Source of the DNA: Lonicera japonica
Lineage: Eukaryota; Streptophyta; Magnoliopsida; Dipsacales; Caprifoliaceae
Reading direction: 5' to 3'
DNA: 64,000 nucleotides
NCBI GenBank assembly: GCA_021464415.1
Contig: JAKCWG010000856.1
Location: forward strand, 62,001-126,000
Part shown: positions 12,165 through 23,127 of the stretch, piece by piece
Layout: every line of letters begins with the position of its first letter
Position numbering within the stretch: the first letter of the stretch is position 1
Notes under the pieces: generated by a model
Told to the model about the DNA's origin: nothing
What the model saw: the letters and a program-made list of their open reading frames with translations, nothing else
The model's database searches: none
Position numbers and translations under genes: made by a program

Positions 12165-12343
12165 CATTAATTGCTTAACAATTTGGAGTTGAGTAAAAAA
12201 AAAAACTAAGAGGAAGATTGATAAATCTCAACACAAAAGCTATAACCGAAAGATTGATAAATCACTCTTCGAATCTATGTTTAAAAACTCAAGCTATATT
12301 AAAAATAAAAAAATAAAAAAATTTGTTCTCCTATGGCCCCTAT

Positions 12344-12873
12344 CCGACTAATCCGTTTAATAAATAGGTCATATTAACTGCAACTCGATGCGACACGATT
12401 AATCTTTTAAGATTATAATGACAATTAAGTCTCATATGAAAAAAATTAAACTTGTTTTATAATAATTTTAAATTTTTAATAAGTAATAATAAGTATCACT
12501 CAATACCAAAATTCAATATTAATATTCTAGAGTCAAAATATATAACATTCTATCACCGAAGTATAAACATAAAAAAATTAGTAGTTTATCCATCATAAAA
12601 TATATAATGACTATCATCTACTACTAATACTTAAAATAAGAATATAATTGTTCAAGCAAGATGGCAAAATAAAATATATATATATATGGCTGGAAAAAAA
12701 ATAAAAAGAATAATCGTGTTAATTGTGGGTCAATTTCGAGACCCGTTTAGTTTGTGGGTTAATTAAGCATGTTTGACTCAAAATTGACCCAAACTTATTT
12801 ATGCTTGACTCAAATCTATTAACTTTATATCAAATTTATATCGAGTTAGTGTGCTGTATCAAATATTATCAGT
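12344..12873. mobile_element. 530-bp insertion present only in promoter copy A
   Basis: Alignment with copy B (near 22880-22890) shows extra sequence flanked on both sides by CCTAT (12339-12343 and 12874-12878). No clear terminal inverted repeat or TG/CA ends are visible, so the class is unknown. Confidence 0.45.
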
Positions 12874-13859
12874 CCTATACGAGAAAAATTTAAACAGGAC
12901 GAAAAGTTGGAGATAGATGAAGAAAGAAAGTACAGAGAGGGGAGGAGGTGAGAGAGAAGTGGAGCCTTGGATATATTTTACCTTTGAAAGAATAAAAGTG
13001 TCATTTTCAAATATGAATTACTACTGACCTTTGAATTGGATTGGATTTCCGATGGATTTTAAAGTCAATAGTCAGTGAACCATCAAATCTTACTAAATTA
13101 AATATTTTTCTTTTCTTTTTTTATATTATTATTAAACAAAACATAATTATTCATCCCCATCTTCACGCTAAATTTCTTTAGTCTTCAATCTCTTCAGTTT
13201 TCTAAAGTCTTCTCTTAATTTATTATTACACAAGTAAGTCGAGCCTTCTCTTATTTATTTAATATCTGTCCATTAAAACAATAGAAAACTAGGATTACAC
13301 CCCTATTTTTGAACTATATTAGTAGTTAGGACAACACTAATTGTATTATTAGGATTACATTCCTCATTTCAAATTGTTTCTTAAAATAGGGTTTTTGTGA
13401 TTAATGCTGAGTTGTACGTAATATTGGGCGAGACTATTATGCCCAAGATGCCTTGTATGGAAACATTATTGATTGAGCAATTATGGGATTTTTTGTTTGA
13501 TTTATGTTTATTATGTTTTTTGGAAATAATTAAACAATACTGAAATATACGAACAAATTTTGGGAAAAAAAATACGTGTGTATTTAATTTTTCAAATTAT
13601 ATATAGCGAGCATAGTATGTGTTATTATAATTAATATGTTATTTATATGTTAATCGTACGCATATATTTTATGTTCACAATATTTCTAAAAAAATTTAGG
13701 TATAAAATATATTGTTCCAGTAAATAGATTTTAATAATATTTTTCAAACACAAATTTTTATATGTTTGTAATATATTTTTGTATATATATATATTAAATT
13801 ATAACATAACTATTTTTTGTTTAAATTTAATAATTACTTGTATCTTATGTATAATATTT

Positions 13860-16620
13860 TTAGTTGTTTCAATTGTTTGGAAAACATATTGAAATTGTGT
13901 TACTGTTTCGGATCTTACTGATATGTTTCAAACACATATTTGTGTATGTTTATAATTTGTATAACTATTTTATCTTTAATCTAAACAATTACTTGTATCC
14001 TTTTTTTAAAATATATTTATTAGCTCATAATCATTTTATGCATCTGTTTCGAATTTATACTAAATTATTATATATCTATTATTTGGAAAATATATTGAAA
14101 TTGTGTTACTGTTTCGGATCTTACTGATATGTTTCAAATACTTATTTATATATGCTTATAATTTGTATAACTATTTTATCTTTAATCCGAACAAATACTT
14201 GTATCCTTTTTTTAAAAATATATTTATTAGCTCCCAATCTAAATTTTATGCATCTGTTTCAAATTTATATTAAATTATTATATATCTATTATCTGTTTAA
14301 TCCAAATAATTACTTGTATCTTTTTGTATAGTATTTTTAGCTATTTCAATTATTTAGAAAATATATTAAAGTTGTGATATTGTTCGGAGTTTGCTGATAT
14401 GTTTTCAAATATAAATTTTTATCTGTTTATAATATACTTTTATTAATTTAAGATATTTTATGCATCTATTTCTAAATATATTAAATTTTTATATAACCAT
14501 TTACTATTTAATCCCTATCATTACCTGTATATGTTTGAAATTTGTAATATTTTTTATGAATTATATTATATTGTTCTATAATATTTTTAGCTGTTTCATT
14601 TGTTTTAAAAAGTTATTGAATTTGTGATATTGTTTCGAATGAAACTCAAACATGTTTTTGTATCTGTTATAATTTTTTTAGCTGTATAACTATTTTATCT
14701 TTTATCCGAACAATTACTTGTATCCTTTTTTTTAAAATATATTTACTAGCTCATAATCATTTTATGCATCTGTTTCGAATTTATATTAAATTATTATACA
14801 TCTATTATCTCCTTAATCCAAATAATTACTTGTATATTTTTGTATAATATTTTTAGTTGTTTCAATTATTTAGAAAATGTATTAAAGTTGTGATATTCTT
14901 CGGAGTTTGCTGATATGTTTTCAAATATAAATTTTTATCTGTTTATAATATACTTTTATTAATTTAAGATATTTTAGGCATCTATTTCTAAATATATTAA
15001 ATTTCTATATAACCATTTACTATTAAATCCTTATCATTACATGTATCTGTTTGAAATTTATAATATTTTTTATGAATTATATTATATTGTTCTATAATAT
15101 TTTTAGCTATTTCCTTTGTTTGAAAAATTTATTGAATTTGTGATATTGTTTCAGATGAAACTCAAACATGTTTTTGTATCTGTTCTAATATTTTTAGCTA
15201 TTTCAATTGTTTAGAAAATGTATTAAAGTTTTGATATTCTTCGAATTTTGTTGATATGTTTTTAAATATAAATTTGTATCTGTTTATAATATACTTTTAT
15301 TAATTTAAGATATTTTATGCATCTGTTTCTAAATAAATTAAATTGATATATAACCATTTACTGTTTAATCATTATCATTATATATATCTGTTTGAAATTT
15401 GTAATGTTTTTTATGAACTATATTATATTGTTATATAATATTTTGAACTGTTTCATTTGTTTGTAACATTTATTGAATTTGCGATATTGTTTCAGATGAA
15501 ACTCAAACATCTTTTGTATCTGTTCTAATATTTTTAGCTGTTTCAATTATTTAGAAAATGTATTAAAGTTTTGATATTCTTCGAATGTTGTTGATATGTT
15601 TTCAAATATAAAATTGTATCTGTTTATAATATACTTTTATTAATTTAAGATATTTTATGCATCTGTTTCTAAATAAATTAAATTGATATATAACCATTTA
15701 CTGTTTAATCCTTATCATTACATATATCTGTTTGAAATTTGTAATGTTTTTTATGAACTATATTATATTGTTATATAATATTTTTAACTGTTTCATTTGT
15801 TTGGAACATTTATTGAATTTGTGATATTGTTTCGGATGAAACTGATATGTTTCAAACATGTTTTTATATCTGTTATAAATTATGTTTATTAATTTATGAA
15901 ATGTTATGCATTTGTTCGCAAATATATTAAATTATTATATAACCATTTTTTGTTTAACACAAAATTTCTTGTATCTGTTTGAAAGTTGTGATAATGTTTC
16001 AGAATTATTATTAAACAGATATACAATTAAATTATTATATATTATGTTTATCTGTTTTTGTTTCTAATATTATTTAATCCTTATAATTACCCGTACTTGT
16101 TTGAAATTTGTAATTTTCTCTATGAATTATATTATATTGTTATATAATATTTTTAGCTGTTTCATTTGGTTGAAAAATTTATTGGCTTTGTGATATTGTT
16201 TCGGATGAAACTGATATATTTCAAACATGTATTTGAATATGTTATAAACTACGTTTATTAATTTATGAAATGTTATGCATCTGTTCGCAAATATATTAAA
16301 TTATTATATAACCATTTTTGGTTTAGCTCACATAATTTCTTGTATCTGTTTGAAGGTTGTGATATTTTTTCCGAATTATTATTAAATTTATATACAATTA
16401 AACTATTATATAATATGTTTATCTGTTTGGGTTCTAATATTATTTATATATGTTTGAATTTATCGTTATTATGTTTCCCTAACATTGTTAATTGAGCAAA
16501 TCTGTTTGGAGATGGTAATACTGTTTCTGAAATAATATTAAATTATTATATAATATGTTTATCTGTTCCAATTGTTTGTAGAGTATTAAATTGTTATTCA
16601 TTACTTAGTACATGTTAATA
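13860..16620. repeat. Diverged tandem array with roughly 340-bp period
   Basis: Related units carry ordered blocks such as TTTTAGCTGTTTCA, GATATTGTTTCGGATGAAAC, ATGCATCTGTTTC and ATTACTTGTATC. Spacing of corresponding blocks is about 338-343 bp between 14856 and 15783, and 370-520 bp elsewhere where units are fused or nested. The DNA is very AT-rich and non-coding; the CTGTTT word recurs throughout. A thinner version of the same vocabulary reappears near the right end of the Mutator-like element (21,900-22,150). Confidence 0.75.
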
Positions 16621-16624
16621 TATA

Positions 16625-17259
16625 TCTGTCTCTAACGTATAACTGTTGTTTGTACAGAATTCTAGTTGTGGTATTTTTATATGGGAAGACATGGCAATAT
16701 GGGTACATAGTATTTACAGAATAAGAACAATAGAGAAGCTTTTGTGAGGATTACTCGATATATATATTGTAATAATTTAGGCAGATGCACACCTTTATGA
16801 CTGGAGATGTTTCATTGAATTGTTACAAATTAATGTGTATGTGTTATTAAGTAGCTAGATAAATTTTCACATCTTATTATGCTATTGATAGTGCAATTAT
16901 AATTTTCATAGTTTTTCTCATATATATATATATAATCACATGATATTGCTCTTGTGCAAATTTGTAAAATCGTATTCAATAAATTACATACTATACCATT
17001 TTTTAAATTGAAAAACGTAACAAAATGTATATGAAATCTAATGACCATTTTTTTCAACTCTTGTAATGCCAGTATTAAAAGTTAAACGTAAATTTAAATA
17101 TCATCTACTTAAAAAAGTAAAAAAATATGGAACTTTAGCATATTTTAAAGACCAAAGTAGTAAAACGGGAATTGATAATGTTATACATATATTATAAAGT
17201 AGATACACACGATAAGGATAAAATATGTTTTAATTTTTATATTGTGTGATGGTTCTATA
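16625..17259. other. Gene-free spacer inside Mutator-like element
   Basis: AT-rich sequence without a recognisable gene, repeat or domain. Confidence 0.45.
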
Positions 17260-18640
17260 TGTTGAAATTTTACAACTACACAACAGAACGCAAAATTCTC
17301 CCAGCACATATCACAGCCCACCAAATATATGGATTTGACAGAATGATGCTGAAATGCGTTGCAAGATTAATATAATAGAGAACACCAAGAATTATGTGGT
17401 ATCGGGAAATTACCACTAGTCCATGCAAAGCCAATTTCACTATTAAGATAGCATTGGTACAATGCAAGAATTACAAGAAAAATGCATTTTTTTTACACTC
17501 AGACCAAATGCACCAAATCTCACACATAGAAATTACATGTTTACGTCATAACTCTTTCACTCAAGAAAAATTAACCTCAGACAAGAGTTCATGAAATTTT
17601 CTCTCCATATTTTATTCTCTTATTTCAAGAAAGTCTAAGTGGTTAGACACATCACTCCCATGGAGGCACACAAGATACGTAAAAAGCCTTTTCTCTTTGT
17701 GCATATTTTCGCACATCAACAAGATCAAAATACAAAAACTAACAATATGAAATAAACTAGACACAAACATGTCATACAACATGGACTACACTACACAATG
17801 TCATAACATGAACCTTCGCTGTAGAGTATGGCAGCACATGGAGTTTAACCCTTTTGAAATTGTGAGATTATCTCTAAAAAGTAACAAGCAGAATTCTAGC
17901 ATTGTATGGTACAATTCCTCGAGTCGCCACCTCCATCTTTGTTCAAATACAGAGCAAAGAACGACTCATTTCCAACACTTTTAGAACCGCTCTAAGTCCT
18001 TAGATTTAGACTTGCTACAATTGGATCCTGACAATAATTAATCTTATTCTTCGGTGAAGATCGAACCGTTGTCCATAGACCTTACAAATGGTTATCGAAC
18101 CTTTCGTCCATATTTTGCATTAGCTGTCCATTACTCTCATTTCAAGAGTAAACTCGACCGTTCAATCAAATATCTCACCTTAACTGTGAAGCAATATTAC
18201 CAGCCATAATTTTCACAAGTGATAAAGTCGAACAAATCCCATGTTATGAATACAAAATCTAGGCAAGACTCTTTATCAAACACCTTGTGTAACCTCGAAT
18301 GCTCTGATATCAGCTGTTGGGATTTTACTACTACAATAACGGAACACAAAAATCCCCTGCACATATCATGGACCACCAAATATATAGATTTGACGGAAGG
18401 AAGCTAAAATGCATTATAAGATTAAAATAATATAAAATACCAAGAATTTCGTGGTTTCGGCGAATCAACACTAGTCCATGTCCAGCCAATTTTACTATTA
18501 AGATAACATCTGTACAATGTAAGGATTACAAAAAAAATGTAATTTTTTACCGTTATCCCAAATACACCCAATCTCACTCAAGAAAATTACAAGTTTACAT
18601 CATAAACTCTCACACTAAAGAAAATTACAAGTTTATCCCA
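17260..18640 (-). mobile_element. Small non-coding LTR retrotransposon (TRIM/SMART-like)
   Basis: Two direct repeats of about 330 bp begin TGTTGAAATTTTAC at 17260 and TGTTGGGATTTTAC at 18315. Immediately left of the second is a sequence whose reverse complement is GATATCAGAGCAT, matching the initiator-Met tRNA primer site used by plant retrotransposons. This sets the orientation as minus. The polypyrimidine stretch after the first repeat (about 17597-17606) is where a reversed polypurine tract is expected. The roughly 720-bp interior has no coding potential, so the element must have been moved by enzymes supplied in trans. Outer end and target duplication are uncertain. Confidence 0.65.
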
Positions 18641-19309
18641 AATACACCCAATCTAAATTATTCATCGTACACCTTTGTATTTTCATTTATGTCAAACGTA
18701 TACTGATGCGTATCGATATACACGAATTTTAACGATTTATTAGCCTTTGTATTAATACAAAAGGTTTCATTTACACAAATGTTATTTTATCATTATGTTC
18801 ACCCCGTGCAATGCTTTATATCGAAATCTTTGTAGGTTGAATAGTTAAGCCTAGATAGCATAAGCAACCATTTTAATTTACTACCAATATTCACATGTGC
18901 AAAGCACAGGCTGAGCTAATACATGTATACATATATGAATAAAATTTCTTTTTCGACTACAAAAGGGACGATATTTTCATATTGCTTAAATACATGTACA
19001 ATACTGATTTTTCTCTAATATGTCTTAATTCATTTACACTTTATGTAAAAGTAATTAGTTATACTTATTGAATGAATTAAGGACGAAAATTATATTACAG
19101 TCATTTATAGTTGGAACCGATTCAACAAATTTAATATCTCAGTATAAAAACCAATATATACAATTGCCTGATTTATATCATACATCAATACATATATTTG
19201 TAGGTATTTTTGATGTTTGAAAACTACTCATATTACTCATGACTTAATACTAGTGTTACATGTCTATTCGAATACAATATCTCCTAATTCTTATATATCA
19301 TACTATATA
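18641..19309. other. Gene-free spacer
   Basis: AT-rich; nothing recognisable on either strand. Confidence 0.4.
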
Positions 19310-20125
19310 GATATTATTTACTATAATATATATATGTTATATATTTATTATTTTTGCATATGTTTACTTAGAATATTTCCATATATACATAATTATTTAT
19401 TAAATTATATAAATATATTTGATAAAATTATTTATTCAGTTACTTAATTATATTTTCAATATATGTGCTAGATATTCAATATGTTCTTACGTAAATCTGT
19501 TATATAGTTATTATGCATTGATCTAATTTACATGAATTTGCAATTATACATGTTTATTTAGTAAATTATATATAGCTACACATATATAATTATTTATTCA
19601 ATTATACAAACATACACACACACACACGCACACACACACAGATATATATATATATATATATATTTTTAACAATTTATTTGATTATATAACTGTTTTTATA
19701 AAGCTATCTGATATACATAAATATGATATTATTTACTATAATATATATATGTTATATATTTATTATTTTCGCATATGTTTACTTAGAGCATTTTCATATA
19801 TACATAATTATTTATTCAATTATACAAATATATTTGATATAATTATTTATTCAATTAGTTAATTATCTTTTCAATATATGTGCTAGATATTTAATATGTT
19901 CGTACGTAAATTTGTTATATAGTTACTATGCATTGATCTAATTTACATGAATTTGCAATTATACATGTTTATTTAGTAAATTATATATAGCTACACATAT
20001 ATAATTATTTATTCAATTATACAAACACACACACACACATATATATATATATATGTTTTAACAATTTATTTGATTATATAACTATTTTTATAAAGCTATC
20101 TGATATATATAAATATGTATGACTG
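19310..20125. repeat. 415-bp tandem duplication with embedded CA/TA microsatellites
   Basis: Copy 1 (19310-19724) and copy 2 (19725 to about 20120) both begin GATATTATTTACTATAATAT and run collinearly. Each includes a (CA)n followed by a (TA)n tract (about 19612-19662 and 20024-20055). The microsatellites differ in length while the flanking unique sequence is nearly identical. Confidence 0.85.
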
Positions 20126-21173
20126 TTACATTTAGATATATATTCAATTATATATATATATATATTCGATTACATAAAAATATATGTTGCAATCATTTAG
20201 ATATATATTTTTGGAGTAATGCTACAGTAATAAATAAGGTTATCATAATAAAGATCATACATATTAATTATTAATTTTCTTACAGCATGTTGCTAAATAT
20301 ATAATTATCTTTACTATAAGCATTCTAATATAAAAATGCTATTTCTAACATATACAACTTAAATTTTCCTTAAAACATCTACCCACTTTGAATGGCTGGG
20401 ATTTGTGTTTTCATTCCAAATCAATTAATAATATTATTAAAAAAATTATTATACATAAAAAATAATAAATCTATGTACTTAAGTACCACGTTTTTATATA
20501 TTATATTATATTATATAAATACAATTGTTATTAAAACACACAACTGCATTTAATAATTTTGAAAAATCAATTTATTTATCTGTTCAATTATATGAAACAA
20601 TTCATCGTGAAACCCCATTGTATGACAGTTTGATTGTATATACCGAACAAAATTTATATAGATAATGGACACACTCACAAATTTAACAGCCCAAACATCC
20701 CAAAAGTAATCATAACGGTTACATAAACATTTCTCAAAAAAAAAATTCCAAATATATGTAGATTCTCAATTAAATACATATTATCATAAAAAAAGGAAAT
20801 AAAATAAACCTACCAATTATACTAAAAAATATAGACACGATAAAATTGATCAAGATAATTTTAATGTTTCACACAAAATAAATGCAGTGGATCCAATATA
20901 TTACCACGCATCCAAAATAAAATAAGATATACAAAACAAGTAGCCAAGTAATAAGGCATAACAACATATATATTAAATCACGCAGACATTAATTCTCAAT
21001 CACATCAACATTAAAAATGGAAAGAATTTAACAATTATAGACAATTAATAATAATTTTAATAAATCAGTTAATATTCAAACAAAGTTTCCATGTTTAACA
21101 AAAAAATCAATCTTTCACATTAAACAAAAAAAAAGGGAAATAAACAACAAAGGAAACAAACAATAATCAACCA
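20126..21173. other. Gene-free spacer
   Basis: AT-rich sequence; no gene or repeat structure could be supported. Confidence 0.4.
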
Positions 21174-21599
21174 TCACCATTCACTATCTTCTAAATCATT
21201 CGCCCATGGCTCATGCTCAGATTGAATTCCGTCGTCGGCGTCATCATCATTATTGTTGCCGAGGTCATAACATCCATTGTCTTCATCCTCGTCTTCGTCC
21301 TCCTCAACATCATCAAATGTCGTTGTTTTCTTCTTCGTCTCCTTCGTATTCACCCTCACCATCATTTAAATCTTTCGGATACTGGTATGGGGTGAAGACG
21401 GAGTTTGATCATAAAATCGTTGCCTTTTGTTGGGCTCTAAAATCGCTAAGGAAGAGTTAGAACATTTTAAAACTTTTGCACGACTTATATAGTAACGGAT
21501 GTTTGAGCACCTATCGGAGTAGAGACCTTTCAATAAATGACGGTTGCGGAATACAAATGGTTGCGTCGGTTGCAATTCCCGGTGGAAATCACGAATCAC
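21174..21599 (-). pseudogene. Unknown frame with acidic tail, one internal stop
   Basis: A minus-strand reading frame of about 140 codons starts at 21599 (MIRDFHRELQPTQPF) and is interrupted by a single TAA at 21366-21368. It then continues in the same frame to a stop at 21174. The second half is strongly acidic (VEEDEDEDEDNG, later NNNDDDADDG), like the tails of nuclear or transposon-encoded proteins. I do not recognise the family. It is the only frame of any length in the Mutator-like element, so it may be a captured gene piece or the end of a lost element-encoded protein. Codon composition is less AT-biased than the surroundings. Confidence 0.4.
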
Positions 21600-22458
21600 G
21601 TGTTTGAATTCCCATAACTGTTTCGGCTATTTAAACAGGTATATTCCAATACCCAAGAAGAAAAATAAATACCTATATATATATTACTTATCGGTTTGAT
21701 TTGTGATTAATTATTTCGTATTTGATTACCATATCATCTGTATGTGCACATTTATTTAGAGTGTTACATTTTATTTCAGCTAGACAAATATAATCAGGAA
21801 AATTTTAACTTAAATATTGTATATATTTACATGTAAAATATTTTATATATTTGTAACATATATACATGTAATATATATGTAGTTTGCACAATTATTCGAA
21901 TTACACTATTTACCTGTTTCATATTTTTAATATATGTTAGTTGTAGCTGTTTCATTAATTACACGTAAAATATCTGTTAGGTTCTTTTCGTATATTACAT
22001 GTTTTTTTACGACAATTGTATGTATCAGTTTGGTACTTTATATAATCTAAGTATTTATATAAAAAGTGAATTAATTTATATTAAGTATATTTTGAAACAT
22101 ATTTAAAAAAAATGTTATATTTCCTAAAAACCATACCTGTTTTGACGAAAGTATCTATTTTATGTGTCTATATATGTAGTTATATAATTATATATGGTTT
22201 TAATAATTATATGAATTACAACTATAAAATTGGTAAGTTATCCAGGAAATCAAACAAAAGTAAAAAGATCAATCAATTGTAGTTTCCTTAATTAAGTTAT
22301 AGGGGGTATTTCCGTCTGTTGCAAATTTCCTTAGTTAATAGATGGATAATTAAGGTAAGGAGGACTAGATACTAATATCTAGATCTTCCTTGTCCTTACT
22401 ACTAATTAAGTTAGAATAGAGGGGTGTAATACTAATTGCCCCTTAAAACAATTGCATG

Positions 22459-22715
22459 TAAAATTTGGGTGGGGATATTGGCACCGAAAATATCATTCGT
22501 TTCTTGACAACTGAATAAGGTATATGTTATTATGCTGTGAAGAATTGAATATAAACTTAATAACATTTTACTCGATTGTCAAGAATCGAGTATATAAATT
22601 TATACTCAACCCTTAATAACTGAGTATCGACTATTTACTCGGTTACAAAGGATCAAATCAAAGTGGGAATGTTAACAACTAATTTTGAGATGCCAATACT
22701 ATCACCCTAAAATTA
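22459..22715. mobile_element. 241-bp hAT-like MITE with 8-bp target duplication
   Basis: The element proper is 22467-22707. Its ends are inverted repeats (GGGTGGGGATATTGGCA on the left; GGGTGATAGTATTGGCA on the right, read inward). Flanks are TAAAATTT (22459-22466) and TAAAATTA (22708-22715), an 8-bp duplication with one change. Promoter copy A has a single TAAAATT at the matching place (about 11999-12008), that is, the empty site. It lies about 400 bp upstream of the receptor-kinase start. Confidence 0.75.
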
Positions 22716-23127
22716 TGCACTACCTAACCACATTTACATTTATAGATTAACAAATTGGAGTTGACTAAAAAAACTCCGAGGAAGATTAATAAATCTCAAC
22801 ACAAAAGCTATAACTTAAATAATTGAAATCACTCGTCGAATCTGTGTTCATAAACTAAAAACAAAAATATCGTTATCCTATGGCCCTACCCATGAGAGAA
22901 GATTAGACCCGCAGAAAAGTTGAGAACTTAGGATGAGAGAGAAATGAAGAAAGAAAAGTGTCATTTTCAAATATGGATTACTTTTGAACTTTAAATTCGA
23001 TTGGATTGGAAAATGCATTTCAGTTTAAAGTCAGTAGTCAATCAACAGTAGAATCTTCAATTTGTACTATAAATATATGAATAAACCTGCGTTATTTTCA
23101 CTTTTAATTAAAAAAACTTAAGCATAA
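22716..23127 (+). promoter_or_regulatory. Proximal promoter and leader of the receptor-kinase gene
   Basis: A TATA box TATAAATA lies at 23068-23075, about 55 bp upstream of the ATG at 23128, so transcription probably starts near 23100. A TTGACT W-box core, the WRKY-binding element typical of defence genes, occurs near 22753. The region is duplicated at 12000-13130 (copy A). Confidence 0.65.

Larger units (their letters stand above)
11905..13130 (+). repeat. Orphan duplicate (copy A) of the receptor-kinase promoter region
   Basis: Blocks here match, in the same order, the sequence leading into the receptor-kinase gene. 11905-11996 matches 13165-13281. 11990-12050 matches 22708-22740. 12170-12300 matches 22741-22860 (shared AATCTCAACACAAAAGCTAT). 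12880-13095 matches 22900-23080 (shared AAAAGTGTCATTTTCAAATA). No receptor coding sequence follows copy A. It therefore looks like a tandem promoter duplication or the remains of a second gene copy. Confidence 0.8.
13282..22442. mobile_element. 9.2-kb Mutator-like insertion in the receptor-kinase promoter
   Basis: The ends form a 53-bp terminal inverted repeat, alignable without gaps at 40 of 53 positions by my hand count (core ATTACACCCCT, then AATTAGTAG or TATTAGTAG). It is flanked by a perfect 9-bp target duplication TTAAAACAA (13273-13281 and 22443-22451). A 9-bp duplication fits the Mutator superfamily. Promoter copy A contains the corresponding uninterrupted site near 11990. No transposase is recognisable inside. 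The body is a diverged tandem array, a small LTR element, a 415-bp duplication and one broken acidic frame, so the element is non-autonomous. Confidence 0.75.
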
